DNA of 64,000 nt from Chryseobacterium sp. Tr-659 (GCF_011752975.1 NZ_VWWP01000005.1:62001-126000); one strand, 5' to 3'; shown: positions 17,732 to 27,145, numbered from the stretch's first letter. Translations and numbers: made by a program. Notes: generated by a model not told the origin, from the sequence alone.

Positions 17732-18389
17732 CAAATAAATTTTAAACGTTAATAATTATTTTATCAAATTCATTGTAAATATAATTTTTATTTTAAAACA
17801 AAACACAAAATAAACAATTTTAACAAAATAAAACTAAATAATATTAATTTTTATTACAAAATTAAATATTTACATTTTTAATATATACTAATGAAAAACG
17901 ATTATTATTTCACCTCATATTGAATGTTATTTTTATTTTATATTTTAATACGCTTATTCTCATTTAAATATTTAATATCTAAAAACATATGTTTTTGATT
18001 TCTTTGAAAGGTTGAAAATTACAAATAACAGTCTCGAAAGTAATGTTTTAAATCCTCTGACTTTATACCATCCTTATCACCACGGTCTCCAATGTCATTT
18101 TTTCACCTATTTAGAATTAATGCACTGGAAAATCTTACCCTGCGATCCACATACGGATATATTTACTTTGAACTCAATATCGTTCAACATGGAGCCCCAT
18201 AAACTAATGATAAATGAAAAAAATACAGGATTGACCATAACTGAAGCCCGTGTGTTGGGTATTTTCGCTTTGTCTCTTAATGAAATTATAGAACGAATCT
18301 GCTTACAAAGAGAGAGATGTTAAAGCGATCAAAGTAAACGCTTCATCACAAAAAATGGTTCTTAAATAAGAATGAGATTCGGGGATTTA
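17732..18389. other. Very AT-rich upstream region of the RiPP operon
   Basis: About 660 bp. The part nearest the precursor is almost pure A/T and should hold its promoter. A 103-codon frame from a TTG at 18012 to 18323 is open but has no recognisable domain, no signal and no good start, so I do not call it a gene. Confidence 0.5.
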
Positions 18390-19094
18390 TTATTTTAAAA
18401 TATGAGTTTCTAAATAATTCTGCCAGTTTTCCCTGTAGCTAATACCAATGGGAATTTCGACAGAATTTATTTCAATTTCATTTTTAGTGTAAGCGGTTAT
18501 TTTTTTGGTCTGAATAATAAAAGAACGATGAATCCGGATAAATTCAGAATTCAATAGTTTTTCAAAAACCGAAATATTATGTTTTACATGATGTGATTTT
18601 CCATTTTCTAAATGAATAGTTATGTAATCTTTCAAGCTTTCGATGTACAAAATTTCATCAAAGATAATTTTGATATTTTTACTACCACTTGTTACAAAAA
18701 TATGACTTTCAGGTGCTGTATGACTTTCTTTTCTCGGAGTTTGAGATTCTTTAAATTTTTCTATTGAAACAAAAAAACGGTCAAAAGTAATGGGCTTCAA
18801 AAGATAATCAATCACATTAAGTTCATAGCCTTCAATTGCGTATTCCCTGTAAGCAGTTGTAAAAATTACTTTAGGCGGATTTTTTAGTTTTTTCAAAAAA
18901 TCATTTCCTTTCATCAGCGGCATTTCAATATCCAAAAAGATGAGATCAACAGAATTATGTTCCAAAAAAGAATACGCTTTTAATGCATTTTCAAAAGAAT
19001 CTATTACCTCAAAATTTTCAAAATTGGCTAAATGAGAAGCAATTAATTCTCTCGCAAAAGGTTCGTCGTCAACAATAATACACCTGTGTTTCAT
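18390..19094 (-). CDS. LytTR-family response regulator
   Basis: 234 residues. An N-terminal receiver domain has the acidic pocket VDDEP and phospho-acceptor D55 (IFLDIEMP), a conserved Thr (FTTAY) and Lys (LKPI). A C-terminal LytTR DNA-binding domain follows from about residue 135 (ILYIESLKDYITIHLENGK, then FIRIHRSFII). The cognate kinase lies 63 bp upstream in the same direction. Such pairs usually control a neighbouring or distant export or cell-surface operon. Whether it governs the RiPP operon next door is a guess from position only. Confidence 0.92.
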   Translation of the reverse strand: MKHRCIIVDDEPFARELIASHLANFENFEVIDSFENALKAYSFLEHNSVDLIFLDIEMPLMKGNDFLKKLKNPPKVIFTTAYREYAIEGYELNVIDYLLKPITFDRFFVSIEKFKESQTPRKESHTAPESHIFVTSGSKNIKIIFDEILYIESLKDYITIHLENGKSHHVKHNISVFEKLLNSEFIRIHRSFIIQTKKITAYTKNEIEINSVEIPIGISYRENWQNYLETHILK

Positions 19095-19157
19095 TTTGGA
19101 TAAGTAGTTTGGAGTTCTAAAAGCTAATTTAATGGTTTTGAAGGTCTATGGGCAGAC

Positions 19158-20231
19158 TTATAAAAGTTCTTTCCTGCTTTGATTTTTCAGACAAAGCTTA
19201 ACTTTATACAACATTTTCGTTTCTTCAATTTCTAACTGATGTCTTTTGGGATATAATAAATCCAATTGCTTCTGGACGTTTTCTAAGCCAATTTTAGATT
19301 TATTGGTCATTTGAGCCAGTTCATTTTGAGGCTTTGTGTTCTCAATACTAAAAATAATTTGTTCTTTTTTGCTTTCTAAATTCAGCCTGATTATTGCTTT
19401 TTCAGTTTCATTAATCACACCATGCTTAAAAGCGTTTTCGATAAAAGTCAATACGATCAAAGGTGAAATTTTATTGCTTTCCTGAATATCTTTCGTAAAT
19501 AATATGTCCAGTCTGTTTTCGCTATATCGTAATTTTTCCAAAGCAATATAATTTTCAATCAGCGCTATCTCTTTTTCAATAGAAACATAATCTTCATTGC
19601 ATCGGTATAAAACAAAATCTAAAATCTCAGATAGTTTAGCAATTATTTCAGGTGCTCTATCATCTTTTTTTAAGGTTAAAGCATATAGATTATTTAAAGT
19701 ATTGAACAAGAAATGAGGATTCAGTTGATTTTTCAACACTTTCAATTCGATCGACTTTTTTTCTTCTTCCAATTTTAAAAGCTTCTGCTGCTTGCGATTA
19801 AAACTGATAAATCCTAAGATAATAGCAGGATATGTAATAAAAGAAAACTCCCTTATCATCAGACTGCCTGAAGTAAGACGTTCAATAAGTGTCATTTTAT
19901 GTCCCAGCCAATCATTGAAAAAAGTTGGAAATCTGGGTTCGAGATAATAAAACTTTAAAATTATTAAAAAAGCAAAAACAGTATAAATCCAGCCTAAGGC
20001 AGAAATTACAAAAAGCAAATATCTTTTTTTGTTTAATGTTTCCGGAATAATCCAATAGATTAAACCATAAGCAGCAGCAGCTTGTGCTAAAGTTTTACAG
20101 GAATAAATAAAAATGAATGCATAAGAATCTTCATTATCAGATTTATTTGAAAAAGAAAACAGCAAAAATAAAATCCAGTATAAACAATGGAGAGCCACTC
20201 TTTTTAAATCAATTCTGTTAATAAAACTCAT
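19158..20231 (-). CDS. LytS/YehU-type sensor histidine kinase
   Basis: 357 residues. About four membrane helices occupy the first 150 residues, followed by a short coiled linker (KQQKLLKLEEEKKSIELK). A His_kinase (LytS) domain follows with the phospho-acceptor His in LKNQLNPHFLFNTLNNLY, and a degenerate HATPase region (FIENAFKHG, SKIGLENVQKQLDLLYP). No separate sensor domain is seen, so the signal is probably read by the membrane part. It pairs with the LytTR regulator downstream. The start ATG at 20231 faces the SMP-30-like gene across 234 bp. Confidence 0.92.
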   Translation of the reverse strand: MSFINRIDLKRVALHCLYWILFLLFSFSNKSDNEDSYAFIFIYSCKTLAQAAAAYGLIYWIIPETLNKKRYLLFVISALGWIYTVFAFLIILKFYYLEPRFPTFFNDWLGHKMTLIERLTSGSLMIREFSFITYPAIILGFISFNRKQQKLLKLEEEKKSIELKVLKNQLNPHFLFNTLNNLYALTLKKDDRAPEIIAKLSEILDFVLYRCNEDYVSIEKEIALIENYIALEKLRYSENRLDILFTKDIQESNKISPLIVLTFIENAFKHGVINETEKAIIRLNLESKKEQIIFSIENTKPQNELAQMTNKSKIGLENVQKQLDLLYPKRHQLEIEETKMLYKVKLCLKNQSRKELL

Positions 20232-20419
20232 ATCCTATTTTAATTGACGGCAAAGTAACAAAATATAGAAACAAAGTTCATCAATTAATATAAATAGTCT
20301 GTTTTGGCTTCTAAAAAATACATTTCAGCATATGAATTCAACAAAATGCAAAAATCTATTATTTGAATGCGTAAATGGGTTCTTCATGTGCTTACAAAAC
20401 AGGAGCATAATGGCGATAC

Positions 20420-20427
20420 TATATTTG
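20420..20427 (+). promoter_or_regulatory. Possible -7 element of the SMP-30-like gene
   Basis: TATATTTG is a perfect TAnnTTTG match 38 bp before the start codon. The -33 TTG is not evident at the usual spacing. Confidence 0.4.
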
Positions 20428-20465
20428 CTTTAAATAATAAAAATGAAAACCCTATTTAAAAAGAA

Positions 20466-21557
20466 ATGATTAAAAAAGAAATGAAAAAAATACTTGGTAT
20501 TCTGATGCTAATGAATACTTTAAATTTGTTTTCGCAAGTGAACAAACAAGAAATAGTATACAGCGAAACATCTAAACTCATAAAGCCGACCTTATTTGCC
20601 GACCTGGGAGAAACCTGTCAAACACCAGATGGAATGGCTTTAGATAAAAAAGGAAATTTATTTTTATCTATCACAAATCCAATTTCCTTTGAAAAATACG
20701 GCAGCAAAATTCTGACTTTTGATAAAGATGACAAACCCGTAACTTGGTTTGACCAACTCCCGCCGCATCCTATTACTAAAAAAGTACATCCAATGGGAAT
20801 GGAATTTGGCCCCGATGGAAATTTATATGTAATGGACAATCAGTTTTTTACTGGAAAAGAAAATTTGTCAAGATTGATCAGGGTTATTGTAAAAGATGGA
20901 AAACCATTAAAGGCTGAAGTTTTGGTTGAAGGATTTAATTTTGGAGAAGCCGTAAGATGGTACAAGGACAGAGTTTATATAACAGATGCTTTATTTGAAA
21001 ACAGAAGAGAAAGTGGAATTTACAGTTTCTCACTAAAACAATTAAATGCTAAGAACATCACTTTAAATCCAGCTAACAAGAAAAATTATCTTATTGCAAC
21101 TTTTACCTTAAAACCAGAAGTCACAAAAAGAACAATAGGAATTGACGGAATTGCTTTTGATAAAAAAGGAAATTTATACGCAGGAAATTTTGGAGACGGC
21201 GTCATTAATAAACTGGAATTTGATAAAGACGGAAAACTAAAATCGAATACAATAGTTTTCGATTCAGATCAGTTAAAATGCTGTGACGGATTTTTTTATG
21301 ACGAAAAAAGGAATTCAATTTTTATTGCCAACTATGAGGATAACAGCGTATATCAACTCAATTTAAACACCAATACAATTTCTCTGCTTTGGAAAAATGA
21401 TAATGCGGACGGCTCTGACGGAAAACTGGATAATCCTTGCGAAACGATTATCTATAAAGGAAAATTATTAGTCGTTAATTATGATACTTTTCCAGGCGAA
21501 AAAAATACAGAAATAGATGCCTTTCATACGATATCAAGCTTTGATCTCGATAATTAA
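20466..21557 (+). CDS. Exported SMP-30/gluconolactonase-like beta-propeller protein
   Basis: 363 residues. The signal peptide MKKILGILMLMNTLNLFSQ follows an ATG at 20481, which may be the real start; the ATG at 20466 adds five charged residues. The mature part has repeated propeller blades with the signatures TPDGMALDKKGNLFLSI, HPMGMEFGPDGNLYVMD and IGIDGIAFDKKGNLYAGN, typical of SMP-30/gluconolactonase/LRE proteins that bind calcium and hydrolyse lactones. The substrate is not known. It stands alone, divergent from the LytS kinase, with a terminator 54 bases past the stop. Confidence 0.85.
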   Translation: MIKKEMKKILGILMLMNTLNLFSQVNKQEIVYSETSKLIKPTLFADLGETCQTPDGMALDKKGNLFLSITNPISFEKYGSKILTFDKDDKPVTWFDQLPPHPITKKVHPMGMEFGPDGNLYVMDNQFFTGKENLSRLIRVIVKDGKPLKAEVLVEGFNFGEAVRWYKDRVYITDALFENRRESGIYSFSLKQLNAKNITLNPANKKNYLIATFTLKPEVTKRTIGIDGIAFDKKGNLYAGNFGDGVINKLEFDKDGKLKSNTIVFDSDQLKCCDGFFYDEKRNSIFIANYEDNSVYQLNLNTNTISLLWKNDNADGSDGKLDNPCETIIYKGKLLVVNYDTFPGEKNTEIDAFHTISSFDLDN

Positions 21558-21611
21558 ATTGAAATTAAATGCCTCGTAAAATAGGTTGACATATATTAAA
21601 AAATAAGATTC

Positions 21612-21645
21612 AATCCGGAGAGCGTTTTAGTTTCTTCGGATTTTT
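21612..21645 (+). terminator. Terminator after the SMP-30-like gene
   Basis: A stem of AATCCGgAGA with TTTcTTCGGATT around a 10-base loop, followed by TTTTT. Confidence 0.65.
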
Positions 21646-21698
21646 ATGTTTTCAGACACTTCCTTCCTACTGCTGCGATCGTCCCGCTGTGAACCACC

Positions 21699-22319
21699 CT
21701 AATGATTTTTATTCGGGGCCGTACTAAGAACAAACTTTAGGTTCGCAAAATCCGTATTAGCTTCAACTAAAGTACAAATTCCGCTGCTGTATGTATAAGT
21801 AGTAGTGTTGCCGTTTGGCAGATTAATTCTGTATCTCTTGGAATCAATCTTCTGAATAGGAATCATTTTCTGGAATTTTTCCGAAAAAACAGATTTTACA
21901 TTTCCGGGCTCATTAAAATAAAGGCTTGCGGTAGAGCAGAAAATAGATTGTTGCAGAAAGCCATTTGCGCCATCCTTATCCGAAAGATTATAAAAACTTC
22001 CGTTCCAGGTAGTCGTATTGTTCACTTTTAATTTCCCGTTCATTGTCCGGTAAAGTTTGGCCTGTTGCAGAATATTTTGTTTAAAAGTAACACCCATTTT
22101 GTCGTAAATCTCAATACTGTAGAGAATTTTTACTTTAGCCCGAGATTCAAAAAGATATTCGGTTATATCGTTTTTCAAAGAACGTTCCACACGGATATTA
22201 CCAATGGTTTTATCACCTTTTATAATAGAATAGTTCAGATATTCTTTGCTAATTGGTGTTGCCATATTGGATTGAAAATAACCGGGTAACAATAGTGAAA
22301 AAATCAGGAGTGCTTTCAT
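21699..22319 (-). CDS. Exported DUF6134-like protein
   Basis: 206 residues from the ATG at 22319, chosen because it begins a clean signal peptide (MKALLIFSLLLPGYFQ); an in-frame ATG 35 codons upstream lacks one. The mature part is rich in beta-strands (YSIIKGDKTIGNIRVERS, RYRINLPNGNTTTYTY) and has two cysteines. This pattern matches the Bacteroidota family annotated as DUF6134, secreted or periplasmic proteins without a known job. No operon partners are seen. Confidence 0.7.
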   Translation of the reverse strand: MKALLIFSLLLPGYFQSNMATPISKEYLNYSIIKGDKTIGNIRVERSLKNDITEYLFESRAKVKILYSIEIYDKMGVTFKQNILQQAKLYRTMNGKLKVNNTTTWNGSFYNLSDKDGANGFLQQSIFCSTASLYFNEPGNVKSVFSEKFQKMIPIQKIDSKRYRINLPNGNTTTYTYSSGICTLVEANTDFANLKFVLSTAPNKNH

Positions 22320-22632
22320 TGTATTTATTCTTTTATAAGATTTGCTATTGATGTACGTAAGGTTCGAAATAGATTTTAATGATATTTTTTTCTGTATTTT
22401 AGAATAGAAATATCTATAATGCAAAATTAGGGATGAGAAAAGCCTGAAATGTTCCGCAAGATAAATGTGAACCTATTAAACAATAAAAGTACAATGATTT
22501 GAAAATCAATAATTTAAAATAAAATCACGTTCCAATTTATAATTCTGAACCTCTTTTTATACTTTGAAAGTATTAAACGATAATTTTTTAAAGAAGAAAT
22601 AGTAATGAATGTGGGACCAAAAAGTCTAATAA

Positions 22633-22664
22633 AAAAAACCTACTGTATTTCAGTAGGTTTTTAT
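22633..22664. terminator. Strong hairpin terminator
   Basis: An 11-bp perfect stem (AAAACCTACTG / CAGTAGGTTTT) around TATTT with A and T runs on both sides. Its position next to the tRNA-like fragment mirrors the hairpin beside the intact tRNA-Ser at 27109. Confidence 0.75.
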
Positions 22665-22671
22665 TAATACT

Positions 22672-22697
22672 TGCGGGCTTGGAGGGATCACAGTCGA
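22672..22697 (-). pseudogene. Possible tRNA 3'-end relic
   Basis: On the minus strand, GTTCGActgtgATCCCTCCAAGCCCGC resembles a T-loop, T-stem and acceptor 3' strand, but with a five-base disruption after the T-loop GTTCGA. The 5' part of a tRNA cannot be found upstream. The fragment ends next to a terminator hairpin, as real tRNA genes here do. It is too short and damaged to function. Confidence 0.35.
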
Positions 22698-22851
22698 ACA
22701 CCTAATGCCTATTTTATTATTTCTAAGTAAAATTAAACAACTGAATAACAATAAATTAAAACCTCAACATACTTAGAAAACACCAGTCTATATCCTAGTG
22801 GAAAAGATTACCATGTCGGATACTTCCCAGCCTACTGCCATTTGCAATACT

Positions 22852-23748
22852 CTATGAAATACTCAGACTCCGTACCAATAATATATTCATCAGGAACATC
22901 CCCTCCCAGTCACTTTTATCATCATTTTCACATCCCACAAAATCAACTCTGGCGACCGTAACGGTAAGTCTTGTTTTTCCATTCACTCCATCATTAGCAA
23001 GCCGAACAAACGATCCCGTAAAGACGTCAGGATAATTTGAGTTATTTCCGCAGGTTATAATAGGATACATATTATGAATATTAAAAGGCTTACCCTGATA
23101 TTCATAAACCAATGTCATTCGGCTGGTTCTTATAAATTTAGAAGTAAAAACATACTTGCTTGATCTTTTACTAATGATCCACCAACGATCATTCCCTGTA
23201 CCCGAGTCATAATTGTAATTGTTATGGTTAGTCCAGTCTGAACAGTTCATTCCATTTCCATGAGGAGGTATTTTCAACTGGGCACCGTAAATATCTACTT
23301 GACTGGGTTTAGGAAATGCTGTGAATGAAAGATCCCAGGTACCTCCTGAAACATTGGCATTATTTACAACTTCTACATAAGCACCTGCAGGAATGGTAAA
23401 ACTACTCATTTCCTGGTTATTTACTCTGATCGTATTTCCGTCAGAGGGCCGAAGCATAATATCAGAGGTAGAAATATTTTTAATTTTATAAATCCTTCCG
23501 GTAAAACTTTTAGTCCCTGTTTTAATTTCAGGAAGTCTAAAATTTGAATTCCCATAACCGTTATAGGTAATATAGTGATCATCGGCCGTTAACACATAAT
23601 TGGTTGTGACAATTTCCTTATAATCTGCTTCAAAGGAACCATTCACAACCAATGTACTATTGGGTGTAGGTGTTCTTACTCCCACCTGTGCTTTTAATAA
23701 CAGACATATGCATGACAACATAAGGCCAGAAATAATTTTACATCTCAT
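22852..23748 (-). CDS. Secreted protein of unknown function (Chryseobacterium-type)
   Basis: 298 residues with a signal peptide (MRCKIISGLMLSCICLLLKAQ). The opening VGVRTPTPNSTLVVNGSFEADYKEI is a common start of secreted Flavobacteriia proteins whose middle part packs as beta-sandwich blades (NNANVSGGTWDLSFTAFP). Three cysteines occur in the mature part. There is no T9SS sorting tail. A function cannot be given. It lies in the accessory-looking 22.3-27.2 kb stretch, downstream of two HTH genes that may belong to the same module. Confidence 0.7.
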   Translation of the reverse strand: MRCKIISGLMLSCICLLLKAQVGVRTPTPNSTLVVNGSFEADYKEIVTTNYVLTADDHYITYNGYGNSNFRLPEIKTGTKSFTGRIYKIKNISTSDIMLRPSDGNTIRVNNQEMSSFTIPAGAYVEVVNNANVSGGTWDLSFTAFPKPSQVDIYGAQLKIPPHGNGMNCSDWTNHNNYNYDSGTGNDRWWIISKRSSKYVFTSKFIRTSRMTLVYEYQGKPFNIHNMYPIITCGNNSNYPDVFTGSFVRLANDGVNGKTRLTVTVARVDFVGCENDDKSDWEGMFLMNILLVRSLSIS

Positions 23749-23964
23749 AATTGTTTTTTTTGCTCGGCAAAACTAGCCACTACTTCATCTTTATTTCAAA
23801 TATATTCTCTCCCGATGATTCATCTTTATCTCACAAAACCTTACAAATACTCATGTGTAGTATTTGTGTATATTAACATATGTAAAAAACATCACTCCCC
23901 TGGCAGGATTTTTATCAAGTAGGAATGAATTCAAAAAAATATTGAGAAACCTGTAAATTAATTG

Positions 23965-24270
23965 TCAGTATCCAAAAAGTTTTTTCCATTTGGCAACTGA
24001 ATTGCGACTCACATTAAAATGTCTTGATACATGTTCATTGGGCAGTCTGTTTTCTTTCTGAAAATCCAGCATATACAGTATAGTTGTCTTGCTATAACTG
24101 CGATGTTTATTTTTCATCTTTCCAAAAACCAGTGTATTAAGTTTAATAACGTCCAATGCAGACAAGTTCTTCTTTTCGAGAATACGTAAACATTCTTCTG
24201 TTTTAACTGGTTTTTTCTTTGTCAAGATATCTCTAAAGATTCTATGGTAATCAGGCTTTAATTCTTTCAT
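23965..24270 (-). CDS. Small helix-turn-helix protein (second of a pair)
   Basis: 101 residues from the ATG at 24270, 16 bases after the stop of the first HTH gene; a TTG frame extension upstream would overlap that gene. The C-terminal end YMLDFQKENRLPNEHVSRHFNVSRNSVAKWKKLFGY is a helix-turn-helix of the transposase/resolvase-like kind. The N-terminal half is basic and unrecognised. It could be a DNA-binding regulator or the domesticated DNA-binding half of an old transposase. No catalytic residues of a transposase are seen. It is probably co-transcribed with the upstream HTH gene. Confidence 0.65.
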   Translation of the reverse strand: MKELKPDYHRIFRDILTKKKPVKTEECLRILEKKNLSALDVIKLNTLVFGKMKNKHRSYSKTTILYMLDFQKENRLPNEHVSRHFNVSRNSVAKWKKLFGY

Positions 24271-24286
24271 AAAAAAATAATAAAGA

Positions 24287-24718
24287 TTAGTTGTATTTTT
24301 CAATCCACTTATAAAGTGTTGTTCTTGGAATCCGATATTCTTCCATCACCTGTTTTTTAGTCTTTTCGCCAATGGCAATCAACTCTAAAATAAATTCAAT
24401 AATTTCTTTAGTATAGATGTTCTTACGAAATTGTGGTAAATGCGAAGTACGTTCCTTTTTTATTTTGTTATACTGAGCACTTCCCGGTGGACTAAATAAT
24501 ATAAGATGTTGAGAATACAATCTGAAAAAATCATACTCCAATAATTTACTCCATTTCAGAAGGATATCTGTTGGAAGATCTTTCTGCAAAAACATTTCTT
24601 TAATCTCACCATCAGTACATTTCAAAAATTTACAAACACGGGACATTTCAATATCACAATCCCTAAGTCTTTTTTCAATAAGGTCACCTATATTCAGGTC
24701 TTTAAAATCAATAGCCAT
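24287..24718 (-). CDS. Helix-turn-helix protein (first of a pair)
   Basis: 143 residues from the ATG at 24718 (MAIDFKDLNIGDLIEKRL); an in-frame ATG 11 codons upstream adds a less likely extension. The N-terminal half (DCDIEMSRVCKFLKCTDGEIKEMF) reads like a Cro/XRE-style HTH, and the C terminus (KTKKQVMEEYRIPRTTLYKWIEKYN) like a transposase-type HTH. Two DNA-binding modules in one small protein suggest a regulator. Similar proteins are frequent in Chryseobacterium genomes. The target is unknown; the secreted-protein gene downstream is one candidate. Confidence 0.65.
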   Translation of the reverse strand: MAIDFKDLNIGDLIEKRLRDCDIEMSRVCKFLKCTDGEIKEMFLQKDLPTDILLKWSKLLEYDFFRLYSQHLILFSPPGSAQYNKIKKERTSHLPQFRKNIYTKEIIEFILELIAIGEKTKKQVMEEYRIPRTTLYKWIEKYN

Positions 24719-24951
24719 TATAATTCTCAGTTTTACTATTTTGCAATGCATAAATCATCAGTCATTCTTCTATACATCAGCATCCCCCACAAGCTTTTTA
24801 ACAATCTCAAAATTAAAACACTCCCTTTGCTTTAAAAGACAAGAAACCCTCTCATCTTCTGGTAAAAAGTCCCGATTATTCATCATTGCGATAAAAAAAG
24901 ACCGTACAACAATGCACGGTCTATAAAAACTAAAATATATAATCTGAGTTT

Positions 24952-26427
24952 CTAAGCTATTTCACTGATCCAAATATAAAGGTTGGTTTCAGAAGAAATA
25001 CCCAGCTTTTTACGCAAACGGTATTTACGGTTGTCAACAGAACCCACAGAAGTCTTTTTGTAAGTTGCAATTTCTTTACTGGAGATGTTTAGCTTTAAAT
25101 AGCCACACAATTCCATATCATTCGGAGTCATTTCATCACACATATTCAGCAGCTTTTGATACAAAGACGGAAAAGTATCCTGAAAAGTGATGAGAAAATT
25201 GCTATCATTTCTTTTTGCAAGATCTAATAACCGCTCAATTTTCTCAGGGCTCGGATAATACTCTCCGGACACTTCTTTAAAATTCTTTTCCATAGAAAAC
25301 TGATGATCCGGCTTATGCTTTTTGTTCAGGTAAAAAAAGAGAAATATACCGCTGCCAATCGCCAGAATCCCTAAAGCAAATACAACAATATCAGTTGTAT
25401 TATCATGTACTTTCTTATAAGACTCTATAGCTTCTTTCTCTTTAATTCTACTTTGACTTAATAAAGCTGATTGATTCTCAGACGAAAGACTATCTGCAAG
25501 TCGTTTACTCTTTTTAAGATAATACAGCTCCATATATGTATTTTGTGTTTTTTGATAATATTCAATATAGAGTTTATATAAAGGTTCTAATAACCTTGGC
25601 CTGTGGCCGACAAGGCGATACGCTTTATTATAGTAATCAAGAGCTTTTTCTTTGTTCCCTTTGCTAATCAGTTCTAAACGGCCCCTTTCCGAATATATAG
25701 CATATAATGATAACTGATCATCAGCTTTAGCTATAATTTTTTCTGCCTGATCAAAATATTGTTCTCCTTCTTTGATCCTTCCGGAATGCACAAACGCAGA
25801 CCCCATCACCGCCAACGTATATCCGAGCCATCTTTTCTTAACATGACAATGATCAGAGAGCTTGGTTGCCTCATCATAAGCCTTTCTTGCAAAATAACGC
25901 ATTGAGTCATTATATACTTTATCCTTAGTCGCCTTTGCTCCATGATCTGCAAAATCCATAAGGACACAATATATGGCTACTTTCGCCGAATGAAGAGAAT
26001 CCTTATTTTTAAACTGATCACAAATGCTTAAAGATATCCCAAGACATTTCCTTGCCTCATCATAATCGGATACCATTGTAAGTGCAATTCCTTTATACAT
26101 AAGTAAATCAGATCTATTTTTATAATCACCTATTTCTTCAGCCAGACTTAAAGCTTCAGGCATCAGTTTCAATGTCGAAGTATTATTTGATTGATGAACG
26201 AGTATTAAAGCCCGTTTGGTAAGCGCTATTACCATTCCTTTCTTATAGTCAGCTTCCTTCGAAAGATCATAAAGTTCATCCGTTTGTAGCAGTATTTTTT
26301 CATATTTATCCTGCTCCTGAATATCTATCTTATCCAGTTCTTTAATAATCTTTTCCATCTTCTGTTTGGAAAAGTTCTGACCCAGCAAAACAACAGGCAG
26401 AAAGCATAGAAATATAAAAGCCTTCAT
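24952..26427 (-). CDS. TPR membrane protein with C-terminal LuxR-type HTH
   Basis: 491 residues. A signal peptide (MKAFIFLCFLPVVLLGQ) is followed by six or so TPR-like helical repeats to about residue 340, one membrane helix (TDIVVFALGILAIGSGIFLFF, about 347-367) and a cytoplasmic C-terminal HTH (TPNDMELCGYLKLNISSKEIA, then SVDNRKYRLRKKLG) of the LuxR/GerE kind. This layout (periplasmic TPR sensor, one helix, cytoplasmic DNA-binding end) is common in Bacteroidota. It may sense envelope proteins or peptides and act on DNA directly from the membrane. Target genes are unknown. Confidence 0.82.
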   Translation of the reverse strand: MKAFIFLCFLPVVLLGQNFSKQKMEKIIKELDKIDIQEQDKYEKILLQTDELYDLSKEADYKKGMVIALTKRALILVHQSNNTSTLKLMPEALSLAEEIGDYKNRSDLLMYKGIALTMVSDYDEARKCLGISLSICDQFKNKDSLHSAKVAIYCVLMDFADHGAKATKDKVYNDSMRYFARKAYDEATKLSDHCHVKKRWLGYTLAVMGSAFVHSGRIKEGEQYFDQAEKIIAKADDQLSLYAIYSERGRLELISKGNKEKALDYYNKAYRLVGHRPRLLEPLYKLYIEYYQKTQNTYMELYYLKKSKRLADSLSSENQSALLSQSRIKEKEAIESYKKVHDNTTDIVVFALGILAIGSGIFLFFYLNKKHKPDHQFSMEKNFKEVSGEYYPSPEKIERLLDLAKRNDSNFLITFQDTFPSLYQKLLNMCDEMTPNDMELCGYLKLNISSKEIATYKKTSVGSVDNRKYRLRKKLGISSETNLYIWISEIA

Positions 26428-26776
26428 AGGTTATCTCAATATAATATTAAAAACTAAAAACATAAATTATTCCAATTAACTATTTGCTCTTTAATGTTAT
26501 TAAAATTTCAGAAAATAACAATTAGCAAAGCATTTTTTTATACAAATATATACTCCTTAGCAGATGGTTAAAGCTCATCTACAAAAATCATAAGAAACTT
26601 AGTATCAATCAACATACGTATTCTATCATTATCTCACACTATCTCACAATATCTCATTTTACACCCATTTACTATTTGAATGACTCAATTCGTCCCCTTT
26701 TTATTTATTCTTTACTCTCCTCTTATTATACTATAAAAAGCTTATTAATTTTGAACAGAATTAACCATAATGGTAT

Positions 26777-26962
26777 AAAATTAGAAGACAAGAGCAGAAA
26801 GCTATTAAAGGAGGTATTAACTGCCCTGGTGGCCAAACCAGCTCAATCAGGGGAAATGGAAATAATTCTGCGAAAATTTCCAGAATAAAAAGTATAAAAG
26901 GAGAAACACTGACTTGCGCCGAAGCATACCGCCCACCTCCAGGAATTAAAAAATACCCCTAG
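26777..26962 (+). pseudogene. Decayed, fused copy of the two GG-leader peptides
   Basis: Read from 26777 the frame gives KIRRQEQKAIKGGINCPGG, nearly the same as peptide 1 at 13715 (KIKRQEMKTIKGGINCPGG). It then runs without a break into KISRIKSIKGETLTCAEA and RPPPGIKKYP, which match peptide 2 (KISRDQLRNINGGTSGCSEA, CPPPGIKRCP). A deletion has joined the two genes. There is no in-frame start (an ATG at 26770 is out of frame and soon stopped), the second GG is lost, several cysteines are gone, and a TAG at 26960 truncates it. Similarity continues past the stop to about 26995. Confidence 0.8.
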
Positions 26963-27108
26963 TGGCCTGTGTGGCATCTTGTAATATATTGAGTTAAAGA
27001 TTAAAGAAGTCTTACGATCTCTAATTGTAAGGCTTTTTTGAGACTTCTATACAGAGAAAATATTCGCTCCTATTTTATTTAAACCACTATAAAATGTTAA
27101 GGGAAAAT

Positions 27109-27145
27109 AAAAAGCCTTAGAAAGTAAATTTCTAAGGCTTTTTTT
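27109..27145 (-). terminator. Terminator of tRNA-Ser
   Basis: A 15-bp stem (AAAAAGCCTTAGAAA / TTTCTAAGGCTTTTT) with a 5-base loop directly follows the 3' end of the minus-strand tRNA. Confidence 0.85.

Larger units (their letters stand above)
22320..22851. other. Intergenic region with terminator and tRNA-like relic
   Basis: About 530 bp upstream of the DUF6134 gene and downstream of the 22852-23748 gene. It contains a hairpin (22633-22664) and a fragment that looks like the 3' end of a tRNA gene (22672-22697). No open frame of note. Confidence 0.5.

Noticed and set aside
18012..18323. A 103-codon open frame on the plus strand starting with TTG.
   Set aside because: No recognisable domain, signal peptide or credible start. 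It lies in the AT-rich upstream region of the RiPP operon and its residue pattern does not look like a protein.
24741..24926. A 61-codon plus-strand frame between the HTH pair and the TPR-HTH regulator.
   Set aside because: It lies in a 233-bp gap, overlaps the likely promoter of the HTH genes, and shows no protein-like pattern.
26676..26888. A 70-codon open frame crossing the GG-peptide relic.
   Set aside because: It reads the relic in a different frame from the one that matches the peptides at 13715-14033, so it is an accident of the decay.
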